Assembly: GCF_048771995.1 (NCBI RefSeq) | Contig: NC_133063.1 | Span: 5,282,001 to 5,346,000 of the forward strand | Source of the DNA: Taeniopygia guttata | Lineage: Eukaryota > Chordata > Aves > Passeriformes > Estrildidae | Reading direction: 5' to 3' | DNA length: 64,000 bases | Shown: positions 21,905-34,177 of the stretch, piece after piece | Numbering within the stretch: position 1 is the stretch's first letter | Layout: each line of letters opens with the position of its first letter | Position numbers and translations under genes: made by a program | Notes under the pieces: generated by a model | Databases searched by the model: none | What the model was told of the DNA's origin: nothing | Seen by the model: the letters and a program-made list of their open reading frames with translations, nothing else

Positions 21905-23239
21905 ATGTCAACCTCTGTGTTCCTGTTCCTCATTTGGTTCCAGCATATGGCCCTCTACCAGTCCTCTCTGGACGCACGGATCGTTCCGCAACCCCAGAAA
22001 AATGTGTGGGTAACCCTGGCCCATGCCCTCCAACAAGGTCATCCGCAGCAGAAAATCCGATGTCCACCTGCCTGGTGGGGACTCCGTCTAAGTTACAGGA
22101 GTATCCCACCTCTCTGCACACCATCCAAACTCTAATAAACAATGAGAACTCTCCAAACAAGTGGATGGAGATATTCAGGTATTGGGGGCTTGTTAACACC
22201 ACTAAGACACCCATTGTGAACCCCCTGGTGCTCTGGCGGAAATGGGTCTACGATCTACCCTACGCCGACACTGAGCCCCAAGAATCTGAGTTATTGGGCT
22301 CCACGAAAGCCACCTACTGTGTCTACTTTGACTATGAGCCCAGTTCTCGCTGCAACTTGTATGAGGATGTTAAGCAACATAAGCTTGAATTTCAGACAAA
22401 CCAATGGTGCCAGTATGTCACCAAAGTGGGTGCTCCCTCAACTGATGGCTCATACGACAGGAAGTTGGACCGAGGATTGTTTTTGATTTGTGGAGATCGG
22501 GCATATCCAGGAATCCCCTCTTGCCTTCTCGGAGGTCCATGCACTCTGAGGCGTCTTTCCCTTGCTTTCCCAAATTCTAATTCAGCAATCAAAAAATAGA
22601 ACCAAATTTACCAAACGGAGTGCAAATCAATTTGATGAACATTGCAATGCCAAAATCTACCATTGGGCAGAACCAAAAAGGGTTGCCATCTGTGTGTTCC
22701 TGCCATGGGTGGTGGCAGCCAAAGCACTAAGTGAATTGGGCAATCTAGAGTGTTGGGTGACGAAGCAGGCGAATTTGACCTCGACGGCCTTAAGTAATCT
22801 CCTCGAAGACGAGGAAATAACCAGGAAAGCTACCCTACAAAATCGGGAAGCTATTGATTTTCTGCTACTGGCACATGGGCATGGGTGTCAGGAGTTTGAG
22901 GGGTTATGCTGCTTTGACTTGTCATCAAAGAGCCAGAGCGTCCATGCGTCCATCCGAGAGATGAAGAGCCTTATTGACAGTGTGAAGCAAGAAAACGAGG
23001 ACTGGTTTAGAGACATGTTTAAAAACTGGAATCTTTCCAGATGGGTAGTATCCATCATAAAAGACATTGTATATCTCATTGTTGTTATTTTCCTAGTTTC
23101 GTTGGCATTTGGGATTCTAAAGCGCATCATTTCCACCCCCACCACCAAGTCCACGGCTTCAAAAATTGTAGTTGCTGCTGCTGTCACTACTGAAAATGAA
23201 TGGTGGGAAGGCGACCAACAAGCAGTCACTGAAGTTTAA
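21905..23239 (+). pseudogene. env: ERV2 env, alpharetrovirus-like transmembrane subunit, frameshifted
   Basis: A signal-peptide-bearing start at 21905 is followed by a frameshift at about 22030-22060. The surface-subunit frame then runs to 22599, and a second frame change leads into the transmembrane frame, which runs to 23239. The TM part has a C-x6-CC motif (22886-22912), the preceding LQNR heptad-repeat type region and a hydrophobic anchor (about 23050-23125). This Env class is typical of alpha- and gammaretroviruses, not of classic betaretroviruses, so the provirus is chimeric by lineage. Confidence 0.8.
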
Positions 23240-23283
23240 TACCCACGACATCATCTTTCCCCAAAGTTCCATCAAATGTATAA

Positions 23284-23299
23284 AATAAAAGGGGGAAGA
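23284..23299 (+). promoter_or_regulatory. ERV2 polypurine tract
   Basis: AATAAAAGGGGGAAGA lies directly before TGTGGTGG, the expected LTR start. It marks where a normal 3' LTR should begin. Confidence 0.75.
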
Positions 23300-23353
23300 T
23301 GTGGTGGTGTGTGTTTTGTGGGATTTTGCAGCGTTTTACTATATCAGTTAGAA
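23300..23353 (+). repeat. ERV2 truncated 3' LTR (54 bp of U3)
   Basis: It starts TGTGGTGG after the polypurine tract. Its first 41 bases are an exact reverse complement of 23944-23984, and the match continues with two mismatches to 54 bases. Beyond that, the sequence becomes inverted leader. Confidence 0.75.
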
Positions 23354-23385
23354 GCCGACCCTGGGTCTCCGGTGGGATCACCAGG

Positions 23386-23984
23386 TGGTGGTGTGTGCAG
23401 CCATATGGGTGACGCTGGCACAAAGGTGTCACGAAGATTCGAGACAGAGGGACAAAGGAGAGGACACTTGTATGTATGTGGTTCAAGGAGACTTTATTCC
23501 ATGAACCGGGTGAGGGACAAGTGCCAAAGAAAATGGGATCAGGCCAGAACTTATAAAGTATGTGGGCATGAAGGGGTGTCACCATGTGATATCCAATGGC
23601 AACAGATTACATTAGGATTACATCATAGGTCATAACCAATGGGGAAAAGCTGGGGAGGGGAGAAGCCTCAGGGGACCAACTGACGGCAAGAATAGGGATG
23701 ATTGACAAAGGACTTTTGAGAACAAAATGGGGGTGGTTACATGGACTGACAGGAGGTAGGCAGCACAACTTGGATTGGCTCGTCTACTTTGGGGTAAAAG
23801 GGGAGGAACAGGGAGATTGACAGTCAAGTGGTGGGAAAACTTAGGGGTAAACAACCTGGGAGAAACCACTGTGAAGGAAAGAAATAGGGGGTACAAGGAA
23901 CATACCAAACAAAACTTTCTAACAATAAATTTCTAACTCATACAGTAAAACGCTGCAAAATCCCACAAAACACACACCACCACA
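23386..23984 (-). repeat. ERV2 inverted 5' LTR with adjoining primer-site-like leader
   Basis: Read on the minus strand from 23984, this is a normal LTR: TGTGGTGG start, CCATTGG boxes, a CTTTATAAG TATA box (23549-23559), AATAAA (23493-23498) and an end near CACCACCA at 23386. A TGG-starting, primer-site-like sequence (23383 downward) and about 30 bases of leader follow before it meets the 3' LTR fragment. It therefore points against the gag-pol-env direction. Confidence 0.75.
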
Positions 23985-24487
23985 GTCCAGCTGGAAGAAG
24001 TCTCCTGGTTTTTGCTCAGAAGCATTAGTGGCCAAAGAGCACTGATGTGGTTCCTCACATCCCACTCCCTTCTCACTGCTCAACTTCTCCAGGTGGGATT
24101 AGTGTGTTCTTGGAGTTACTCTTAGATGCCTTGAGCAGTAGCTTATGGACTAGGAGGGCTTTTTGTGTTGCTTTGTAGCAGAGGAGAGCTTTGCAGGCTT
24201 TTTTTGGCCTGAGCTGTAGGGAAGATCTGGTTCTCTGCACTCTGTGAGTTCACAAACCAGCCCAGGGTGGCTGCTATTGTGATGTCAGGGGCTGCATCCC
24301 AGCGTTGCCAAGGCAAAGTTGCTGTGCCCAGGCCCGGCAGGGCTCAGTGAGCAGAGCAGCTCTGTGGCACGCTGACTGCAGGCGGAACCTGCTGATCGCC
24401 GAGGTCTCTGCCAGCAGGACTCGCAGGATTTTTGGTTTTTCCCCGCAGGCGTTGTCTGGTGCAGACTTGGGCAGCGCTGCTCAGGCC
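23985..24487 (+). other. 5' flank of PAK unit B, second part, with promoter motifs
   Basis: This continues the unit sequence from GTCCAGCTGG to the start codon. The CRE-like TGATGTCA (24280-24287) and X-box-like element (24304-24317) are kept. ERV2 thus ends about 300 bases upstream of the predicted promoter of copy B, with its inverted LTR promoter pointing away from the gene. Confidence 0.6.
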
Positions 24488-25646
24488 ATGGAGAGAGTGT
24501 GTGCTGCAGTTTGCACGGCTTTCTCCGTGGCCTATTCTGGGTACTTTTTCACCCAGCTGGCACGTAAGTGGACGGTTTTGTGCAGTGTGGCATATGGACA
24601 CCAAAATGCCACCAAGAGGCCTTGAGTTGGGTAAAGCTGCTGTCAGCAGCTGCAGCTAAGAAGGGGGTGTCTCTAGCCAGAGGGGCCTGGGCAGCATTTG
24701 TAATGTAGCCTGCAGGGGCTCCGCTCCTCCCGTGGCATAGCCTGTGCCCATGGGGTCTGGAATCTCCTCAGTTTGCTGGCTCAAGCCAGAAAACTTCCAA
24801 GATAGGAGGACTGGGAGAGCTTGGCAGGAGTCCTTGGAAAAGCTGTGCACTGCTCTCCAGCACTGAGGGAAAGTCCCTCAGTTCAAGTCTTCTTGTCTGC
24901 ATTCCCTCATCCCAGCATGTGCCTGTGGAACTTGACACTTCCTGAGTGCTAAAAGAGCCATTCCTTCTGGGGTGAAATCACGGGATCAGCTTGGAAAAGG
25001 CCTCTGAGATGGACATTTCAGAGCAGTTCTTGTATGCTCCTGAACCCGGAGCTGTTCCTGCGCTGTGTCACCACAGAACTGCCACCATGGCTAAAGGGGA
25101 CTTGGGTGAAGCTTTGTTGGGGAAGGGTTTTCAGTAAGCTCATGGCAATTGCTGCATGCAATCCCTTCAGAAACCTGAAGTCCAGGGAAGAGAGGAGCTG
25201 TAGCTCCTGCTGGGTGGGGTGGGGCAGAAGCGGGAATGCCTGTTGCAGAACCATTGGGACTTTCTCAGTCTCGAGTTTCTATGGGTTGAGAGGCCAAAGA
25301 GGACAAAGGGTAGACACGAGGCAGTAGTTTGTGCTGTTGTCTTGCTGTGTGACACAAGGGTTGCTGCTGGAGTGATGGAGTGAAAGCAGAATGCTCTGTC
25401 TTTGGTTGCTGACTATTTGGTGGGCTTGCCCAGCACAGGCAGTTTCGTTACAGCATCTGCTTCTTTTTCCCTTTTGTCTTGCAGGTCACATCACCCGTGC
25501 CTGGAGAGAATCCGCTCCTTGGGTGAGTGGGAAAGGAACCTTTGACGTTGGTAGCATTTGACAATTGTGGAGCAAGCTGTGAGTTGGGCTTGGTGCAGTC
25601 CAGTGCCAGCCTGGTTGGATGGATGAAAGAACAGTCCAGGCTCTTT

Positions 25647-25697
<51 letters not shown>

Positions 25698-28600
25698 GCA
25701 GCAGCAGCAGCAGCAGCAGCAGCAGAATCTGCAGGAGGAGTTGGATCCCAGGCTGTTTCTCCAGTTCCTTTTCAGAGATTTTAAGCAGCTGAAAGTGAGG
25801 TTGCTTGGTCCTTGAAGCCATGATGGAATTTCTCCTGTACAAGAGAGTGCAGTCCCATCTAACTGGCCCATTTTACTTGAGTTTGAACAATTAGAATGCC
25901 ATTTCTCTGCAGATGATTTCTCCTTAGTGCATCTGGCTCCAGAGCTGAATAGAGAGGTTCCCTGTCCCTGACACTGCTGTCTATCTGCAGAGCCCAAAAC
26001 AGACCTCTGAGCCTCCTCTGGATGCATGTCTTCCTGAAGAAGAGGCCAAATGGGAGGAAGATTCCCACCAAAGTGCACCTGCTGCCACTGCAGGGCCTGA
26101 GCATCCAGCATCAGTAAGTGGCAGCTCTGGCTAGTCCTGTGGCTGGAGCAAAGCAGAGCTGCAAGTTTCTGAGCAGACAGCACCTGCCCTGCCTGGCTGA
26201 AGATGCTGAGGACTGGAATCTTTCCAGCTCTCCCAGAGCACTTCCCCCAGCCTGTGAGGCCGGGAGAAGGGGTGTGGAACTTGGACATTTAGGCATCACT
26301 TCCCTACTGTTCAGACAGGGGCTGGGAATTTGTCTCAGCAAGAGACAAGAGGTAGCAATAGGATGTCTTTGGATGCTCCTGGGGTACAAGTGAGGCCCTC
26401 TGTGCCCAGGGGCTGTGCAGGCTCCTTGTCCCCAGTGAAGAGAGTGAAAAAGTGCAGTTCACAGCCTTGCAGGATATGAGGAGACACTGTCCCCAGAAGG
26501 GACCTGGCCCTCCCCAAAGAACAGCCAAAGTCAGCAGCTAAAGGAACAGCTGAGATGAAGCGGGGCCTGTAGCTGAAGAGACGTAAGGCTCTGAATGACA
26601 GGTTCTTTCTTGACCCTCCTGCTGCTGTCTGTGCACAGAGCACAAGGGCAGCGCCAGCACCTGCTCCGGCTGCCTCTGCACCCGAGGAAGAGGCTGAAGA
26701 GGAGGAAGGTGCCAATGAACCTGCTGCTGCTGTCAGCCCCCGGCCATAGCAGCCAGCATCAGTAAGTGCCTGTTTGGGTTAGCAGTGTCTTTGGTGACAT
26801 TTTGTCCCTCATGTAAAAGCAGGGTTTGGGTTCGGGGCCTTGAGCTGGAGAAGTGGGCTGCAAAAGCTGAGAGGTGAAGAGCCCTGGATGTGGCCAGCAG
26901 CATCTTCCTCAGGGCTTGCATTTGAAATGAGATCGGAGGGGCATCTCTGCCAGGCACATTTGTGACCCAAATTAATTTCTTGTCCCAGAGCTCCAGCTCC
27001 TCTGTCGTGGCACCTGCACGAGCTGCAGCTGAAGAAGCCTCCAGTGCCCAAGCTGGAAACTCAAGCAGGAGCAGCTCGTGCACCTGGAGCACGACTAGTT
27101 CCTCTGGCAGCATGGAGCTGCTGGGAGAGAGGACAGAGGACAAGTGCCTGGCCATGCTGAGTACGTCCTTTGTGACCCTTGTGTGCCGCAGCAGTGCCTG
27201 GTGTGTGTGTGCGTGTGTCAGCAAGAGCTGTCCCAGCTCCTGTTCCTCCTCAGCTGAGTGCCAGCTCCTGAGGCCTCCCCACAGGAGCTGTTGCTGTGCT
27301 CTGAGGTGGGGAGGGATCGCTGGGCTGCTGCTCCTGCCTCGGAGGGCAGCTGGGCCTGGTTTGGCCTTGCCTGAGCTTCCCTCTAGGCAAAAGGCAGCGC
27401 AGAGATTGTTTCTGGCTGAGCAGGAGGCTGTGACCGAGCAAATGAGGAGGCCTCCAGGAGCTCCTGTGGGGCCCAGCTCCTGTGGGGCACGGCCAAGGTC
27501 ATCTTCAGAGCTCAGCCTGTCCTAAAAGCTGAGGGACCTCATTCCTAAGGCTCATCACAGTAGGGTAGAACATCAGCTGCTGCTCTTGAGCGGCAGAAGG
27601 GCCTTGTTTAGGCATAGTTCTGCTTCAAGCTGGAGTTCTTAGCTTTGCTGGAGGCACTTTGCAATATTCTTCCTGTTCTGGAAAGGGCAGCTGTTGATAA
27701 AAATGGATTCCAGAACCCAAGATGCCTTGCATCTTTGCAAGGATTTAATCTTTTGTTGAATGTCCCAGAGTGTTCATTGCCCAAACAGAAAGGTTGTGTT
27801 TGTCCTGCTGCCCTTACTGTCTGTAGGCAACAATCACTTCTCTTGCTTACACTTTTCTGATCCCTTCTGACTGTTTCTTGATGTGCTTAGATTTTAGTTT
27901 AGACTTCTAGTTTTGGACAGGCCATCTGTGCTGCAGGGCTGCTTGTCCTGCTGCTGTTGTTTTTTAGGTGGTGGCGGTGTGGTGGTGTTGTTGTTTCCTG
28001 AGGGAGTGAGTTGAAAGGGCGCAGTGTCCCAGAGAGTGGGGCTGCCTTTCTGATCTGCTGCAGGGTGGGATCTCTTTTGAAGGGAGCATCTTTCCTTGGG
28101 ATTTTTACAGAGATGCTGGTGAGCGAGGGAGATCCTGAGGCTAAATACACAGAACTGGAAACAATTGGCAGAGGGTGAGTGCAGCCACAGTTCCTTCCAT
28201 TTACTGTTTGTCCCTGGACTTTTTTCCTCTTGTACTGCGGAAGTCCTGCACTTGCAGGGACTAAAGGACTTCCTCTTTCTGTGCGGCTTTTTTGTTTCTA
28301 GGGGGTTTGGCACGGTGTGCATGGCAGTGGAGACTGCCACAGGAGAAGAGGTAAGCGTCAAGCAGCGCCACAGCTTCTGCAGAACTGTTTTAGGACAGCA
28401 TTTGATCTGTCATGTCTGGAAGAGTTTGCTTTGTTGCTGTGAAATGGAGAATGGCAGTGGAATGATCAAGCCCCCTAGAGGTTGTCCAGCAGTTTTGCTC
28501 CATGTTTTCTGGCAGAAATTGACTTTCTGCTTGCAAGAGGAGTGTGAATGAAAATGAGGACAATAATGTAAAGCCATGGGGGAAGTCTGTGGGAACGGTG

Positions 28601-31600
28601 AGTGTTGTTAGAGCTTTGAGGTGGACAGCATAGACCATGTTTCTGCCAGGTTTCCAAGGCAAAGGCTATCTGGCTCTTTGTCCTGGGAGGTGCCCAAGCA
28701 AGCAGTCTGATGTCCAGCCACAAGGCAGCTTGGCCCAGCCCAGCTCTGTCACCCCATCATCACTGTCTCTGTGTTCCCCTGGTGGTTCTGTGCCACCAAC
28801 TTTGGTTCATGTTTTCCATGTTGTTTTAGGTGGCCATAAAGAAAATTAGTCTCCTGGAAGAGGGCAACAGCGAGGTGTCCCTGAATGAAATCCAGATCAT
28901 GCGTGGCAATAAGAATGCCAATCTTGTGACCTTTGTAGACAGGTGAGTGGTTCTGCTGTTCTGCCATGAAAGGTCATTCACATCCTGCAAGCCAGAAGTT
29001 CAACCACTCCTTTGGTGGCTGGCAGAGGATGGAGCTGTTAATTCCTGCTTCTGGGCTGATCTGCAGCGTCCTGGGAGGAGATTGCATTGGGGCTGCATTC
29101 ATCTTTGCTGGCATACCTAGTTTGAAGTGTGCTTTCAAAGACCGGCCTTGGCCCTGTCTCACTGAGCCAACAGCCTCAAAGTTCCTGTCCTCTCTCCACA
29201 TGGTTTCATTTCTTTTGGGATTTGATTTTTTCCCACGGGACTCCAGTGATGACAAAGCGCTGTAGATTGTATTTCCCTTGGCTTGTTGCATTGGTGTGGA
29301 TACCAAGCAGCGTTTAGACTGCACAGAGTTCAAGCCCTATAGAGCATTGTGAATGAATATTCTGCCTGTCTTCCTCTGAGAGAGACACAGGAGCAAGAAT
29401 CCATCAGGTCATGTAAGTGCACACCTTCATCTCCAGGCTGTTGTTTCCTCCTTTCAGCTACCTGGTGGACGAGGAACTCTGGCTGGTGATGGAATACATG
29501 GACGGAGGTTCTTTACAGGATGTCATTAGGGAGACTCATATGGCAGAAGGAGAGATAGCAGCTGTCTCTCGGGAGGTAAGGGATGGCGCTTGTGCTTCCC
29601 ATGGCTTGGTCGGGATGGCCCTTCCAAACGGGTGATAAGGAGAGGAGAGATTTCCCCTTCCAAGCTTCCTTTCTGCCTTTCTCTTATGCCTGGCAGTAGC
29701 AAGAGCAGATGAAGTGCCTGCCAATGTGCCTGCCCTTCTTCTAGTGTGTTTGTGTTTGCCTCTCTAAAGCCTTGCCGGGAGCCTGTGTGTGCTGCATTCC
29801 TTCCCCACAAGAGCAAAGTGGCTGGTGGCACCATGTTGAGCAAGTGGCAAAGACAAAGAGATCCTCACAGGACTCTCACAGAGCTCAGCCTCAAAGGAGA
29901 GCCTTGCACCCCAAGTGGTGCTTGCAAAAGCAGACACTGTTGTCTGGCTGCAGAGAGTACAGGCGCTGCAGCAGTGCACCTTGAGTCTGTGTTTGCAGGG
30001 CACTGGCCAGAGCAACAATTGCCCTTTCCCTTTCAAAAGCAAACAGCCACGCCCTTAGAAAAGCTCTGCTGTCCTCGTGTTGGAGCAGCCAGCTCTGCTG
30101 CCTTTGCCAGCAGCCTGGCCTGCCGTGGCTCACCAACCCCCAGGAAGTCAGTCTTGCAGGTGTGCCACTGCCCTGCTTGTGGGACGCAATCCACTCAGGC
30201 TCGTGTTTCTTTTTCCTCTCTCAGTGCCTGCAAGGCCTGGATTTCCTTCACTCCAAGCAAGTGATCCACCGAGACATCAAAAGCCACAACATTCTCCTGG
30301 GCTTGGACGGCTCTGTCAAGTTGGGTGGGTGTTGCTGGCCAGGCTCAGCCGTGGCGGGCTGCGGTGTGGGGCTGCCTTTGGGTGCTGCCGCTTCCCTGGT
30401 GCCTGTGGCAGTGCAGGCTGCCCTGCTGCGAGCGCAGAGCACAGCCACAAGGTGCAGGGAGCTGTAGCTGGGCAGAAGGGGTCAGCAGTGCCTTTGGCTT
30501 GTGTGTGTCCCTTCCCCAGCAAGGCAGCAGCAGTCTAATAGCTTCGGGGGACTAAAAGCCACTGCCTGAAGTCGGGGGCTTTTGCAAAGTGGCCAATTGC
30601 GTATTTCCTCAGCTGCAGGCCCGAGGAATGGCAGCATGCCCCTGATACAGCTGGATTCCACACTGCCTTCTTAGACATTGTTTCAGTGGGGAATTCTTTT
30701 CTTTGCTCTCCTTTTTCAAGCTGGCTTGATGTGAGTGTTTTTTCTCCTCAGCTGATTTTGGCCTTGCTGCTCAGCTCACCGCTGAGCAGAGCAAACGAAG
30801 ATCACTTGTTGGGACTACTCACTGGATGGCCCCAGAAATTTTCACAAAGAAGCCCTATGGCCCCAAAGTGGACATCTGGTCCTTTGGAATTGTGGGGATC
30901 GAGATGGTGGAAGGAGCACCTCCTTACCTGATGAACACCTCCCGCACGGTACGCTGCAACTCCCCTCAGATGCTCCTGTCACTCTGACTAAATCTACTCC
31001 CATTCTGCTGCCTGGGAAGCTTGCTAACACCTGACAATGATAGGTGCCAGGCTGCATAGTCTCTTATGCTTCTTGCCCAGATTATCCCCTTGGCATTTCA
31101 TCATGAATAGCACAAGAAAATCACTATGCCTTTTCCTTGATGGAAGCTTTGCCTAAGAGAGCAGTGAGCAGCTTTACCTAAGGGAGCAGTGAGCTGCATT
31201 TTATGGGTGGAATCCTTGGAAATAGTAAAGTTAGATTAAAGTCTGTCTTCCACCTCGCCTGTAGAGCTGGTGTCAGTGCTGAGAGAAGCAAAGTGTGCTG
31301 CTGCTGATGGAGTTGCTCCTAATTCCATCAGCCAATGAAATCAGGGGTCAAGGCAAGAGCCTTTGCATGTTGGACTGGCTCCGGCTGCCTCTGGCTTTGG
31401 CTTCTTTTAGTAGGGGTAGGAAAGGTATCTCCCTCCCTCGGGCAGGGAGTAAAGAGCCACTGGGGAGTGGAGCTTGTCCAGTGGGGTCTGTGTGAGCAGT
31501 TTGGGGTGTGGAGGAGACAGGTGGAGCGTGGCATTTCCTTCTTCTCCAGGTTCAGCAGCTGATAAGCAGCGGGGGCACCCCGAAGCTGCAGAAGCCCAGG

Positions 31601-32165
31601 CAACAGTTGGCTTGGCTGCGAGACTTTCTGTGCTGCTGCCTGGAGACGGACGAGGACAGGCGCTGGTCTGCCCAGGAACTTCTGCAGGTAAAAGGCAAAG
31701 CGGCTGCCGGGTGCGCCGGCCGCCCGCTGCCAGGGGCTCCTCGTCTGCTCAAGTCCAAGGCGGCAGATGGGCCCTGCTCCTGAGAATCTCCAGTCTGGGA
31801 GCTTTTCAAAGGAAAACAGAGGAGAATCCTGGCCTGGCATGGGTTGGAAGGAGCCTTTCCAGGTCGCCTAGACCAAATCTCCTTCAGCTGAAGCCATCTG
31901 GGTTAATGGATTTGTGGGATTGGGAGCCATGTTTGGCTCATGTAGCATGGTCCTGGATGTGGAGACAGAGGTGCACAGAATGCCCTCCTTTGTGTATTTT
32001 TCTGCTTGCCAGAGAAAGCCAGTTTCAGCCTGTGAGGTCAGTAGATATTAATTTCTTCTTTTTCTCTTTGGGCAGCATCCTTTTGTAACCTCAGCCAAGC
32101 CGACCTCCAGCCTGACGCCTCTGATCATGGCAACGCAGCAGTTTATGGCCGACAGGAGATACTAG
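24488..32165 (+). pseudogene. PAK3-like kinase, copy B (nonsense codon in exon 4)
   Basis: Exons: 24488-24563, 25485-25522, 25991-26113, 26639-26761, 26989-27160, 28111-28174, 28302-28350, 28830-28942, 29458-29575, 30225-30324, 30752-30948, 31550-31687, 32076-32165. Sizes and phases equal copy A. Exon 4 codon 37 is TAG (26747-26749), where copy A has GAG. A full-length message would stop before the kinase domain. Exon 4 is 123 nt and phase 0-0, so its omission would keep the frame and leave a 425-residue kinase. The kinase motifs GRGGFGTV, VAIK, HRD, DFG and APE are all intact. It is either a pseudogene or a gene that relies on exon 4 skipping. AATAAA lies at 32254-32259. Confidence 0.8.
25648..25725 (+). 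repeat. CAG microsatellite in PAK-B intron 2 (26 triplets, one CCG)
   Basis: It is at the same intronic place as in the other copies. The single CCG interruption is shared with copy D and absent from A and C, supporting B/D kinship in this part of the unit. Confidence 0.95.
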
Positions 32166-33746
32166 CCCTGCAGGAGGCCATTGGTGTTTTTTGTAGTTTC
32201 TAGTTTCTAGTCTGATAGCTCGTAGTTTCTAGTTTTTTTAGATTGATAGTGTAAATAAATACGATAATACATAAAACCTTTACTTTGATGGAAGCCTCCC
32301 TTTGTTCTCACACTGTGAATTAGCTCTAAATTTGCTTCTGAATGGTCAAGTGTTTCTTAAATGTGGGAAAAGCCATATATGGGGTTTGTGGCATGGTCTG
32401 GAAGTGGGCAAAGGGCTTCTGACCTTGGTGCCTCCAGGCCACAACCTCTAGTGGAGAGACAGGCTGGCAGCAGTGACTAGAGGAGCAGAGTGGGGCAAAA
32501 TGGAGCAGAGCAGTGGTGTCAGTGCAGGGCATGCTGCTGTCGCTGTGGTTGTGTTGCAGCTCTTGGGAAAGGTTGGGAGTGTCTGTGCTGCTGTGGGCAG
32601 ACGGGGAGGGAGCTGGGCTTCTCCACAGGCTCGGGCACAGGTGAGTGTCCAGTGGGAAGGCAAGTTCTGCCACAGGAACTAAGGCCAACATGTGGGAGTG
32701 AAGACTTGTGCAGTTTGAATCTGAGTGAGCCACTGTGGAGGCCTGTGGGCCTGCTGGAGGATTTCTTGGGGCTATGCCCTGGAAGAATGTCCCCTCGACT
32801 TTAACCTTTAACCTTTCCCACGGACTCCGGTTTTTCATTTCAATGTACATTGTTACATTATTAGTGATCATATAGTGATTATTGAAAATCATTTACTGTG
32901 CGATGTTTGGTGGCAATTGGTGGTATATTTGATGGTCATTTAAGTTTAAATTTTAGTTGCACAATATTTTGCAGACTTTATTTCTCAGTTTTCGTTTTCA
33001 CGGCCGTGCGTCCCTGAACGCACTATCCCTGAGAAAGACAGGACTGGAGATGGAACCTGCTCAAGAGCACAGGCCAGCCACCAGCCATCTGCCATCTGCC
33101 CTCCTTTTCCGTGCCCATGCCAGGATGGCACTGGCCATGCCTCCCCGAATTCTACCCTAACCCACCTTGCGACAGACCTCAACCCTGCTCCCGCTTCCCT
33201 GTTGTATTAGCAGTCCCCGATTTTTGTTATAATTCATGTTTCAGAGATTCCCGACACAGGCGACCCTCAGAAGCCAGTCACCCCTGTTCTTTTAATTATT
33301 TAGGCAGGAGAGTCGTCACCCTCCGGACAGCCGGAGGAGCGACTCTGGTGCCCCACAGGAGACCCGTGCCCGGTCACACCATAAGGTCCTCACAGGCTGG
33401 TCCCCCCTAAAGCCTTTTCTTTTGGCTTGTGTGTTTGGGGAAGGGCACCAGGGGAAGGTGCCATCGCCAGTCCTTTTGATTTTCTCTTCTCTTTTGATTT
33501 ATGTGTAAGTGAGGGGGAATGAATTGGCAGAGAGATGCTTGAGACTCGGGCCCTTAGAAGTGAGGGGAAATGAAAATTGCATTTACTTCTTGTTTAGTTA
33601 TTCTCTGCAATATGAACCCGCCTGTTTTAGTTCTCAAGTTTAGTTAAAGTCTATTAAGTATTGTGTTGTTTTTAGTTAAGACAAGGTTATTATTTTGACT
33701 ATGATTGTTACATCTTTCATTTTCAATAAAACCAAAAAGGGGGAGT
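32166..33746 (+). other. 3' UTR and flank of PAK-B
   Basis: It contains AATAAA at 32254-32259 and then non-coding sequence shared with units A and C. From about 33215 it continues into sequence shared only with C, including a strong hairpin (33310-33345). The last bases, CCAAAAAGGGGGAG (about 33732-33745), look like a retroviral polypurine tract, so 33230-33745 may be the 3' end of an old ERV interior. No gene was recognised. Confidence 0.55.
33310..33345. other. Two-part inverted repeat (hairpin), unit B tail
   Basis: The outer arms GAGTCG/CGACTC flank the inner arms CCTCCGG/CCGGAGG with an ACAG loop. The same hairpin is present in unit C at 56445-56480. Confidence 0.7.
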
Positions 33747-34177
33747 TGTGGGAGCTTGTCCTGGAGGGGATGGGCCATGAAGTGGCCACACATCAGACAA
33801 TCAGTGAGCAACAGGAAACCTCGGGAGAAGAAAAGCCACAATGGATGACACCCAGAGAACTTCTGGTGTGTTTATCATAGAGAGTAAAGGACTCTGGGAC
33901 TGACTGGGAGTGGCCATGCAGATCAACAGCCGTTGATGGGCCAGATGGTTTCTGGAACTTTCTAGAACACGCTGGTTCCAGGCCTTCCCCAGCACTGCTC
34001 AGCTGCAGCTCTGCAGCTCTTTGGCTTTGGACCAGCGTGTTTAACTGGCTTCTCAGGTTCTGGGGCTGGCTTCATCCCAGCATTCCATTCCTGCTCTGCC
34101 CTGAGGCTGGCTATTATTTCAGGCTCCAAGGCAATTGGCAACTGATTCAGCTCCTTTTCTAGCTGCTTCGCAACACA
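33747..34177 (+). repeat. Old LTR-like remnant, unit B tail
   Basis: It starts TGTGGGAGCTTG right after a polypurine-like tract and has a possible end at GCAACACA. There is no clear AATAAA near the end, so the 3' boundary is a guess. A paralogous copy lies at 56886-57316 in unit C. Confidence 0.4.

Larger units (their letters stand above)
16512..23984 (+). mobile_element. ERV2, betaretrovirus-like provirus, rearranged at both ends
   Basis: The order is gag (partial), protease, RT-RNase H, integrase, env, polypurine tract, a 54-bp LTR fragment, then an inverted LTR. No LTR precedes gag. The left edge is non-canonical: unit sequence stops at 16511 and unrecognised sequence runs to gag. The right edge ends in a proper viral terminus CCACA at 23984. 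Unit D has no insertion here, so ERV2 arrived in unit B after the units separated, or was lost elsewhere. All coding regions are broken. Confidence 0.88.

Noticed and set aside
23300-23984. DNA transposon or MITE with 41-bp terminal inverted repeats
   Set aside because: It has TATA, AATAAA and TG/CA ends of an LTR and abuts a polypurine tract. Two LTR copies in opposite orientation explain the inverted repeat better.
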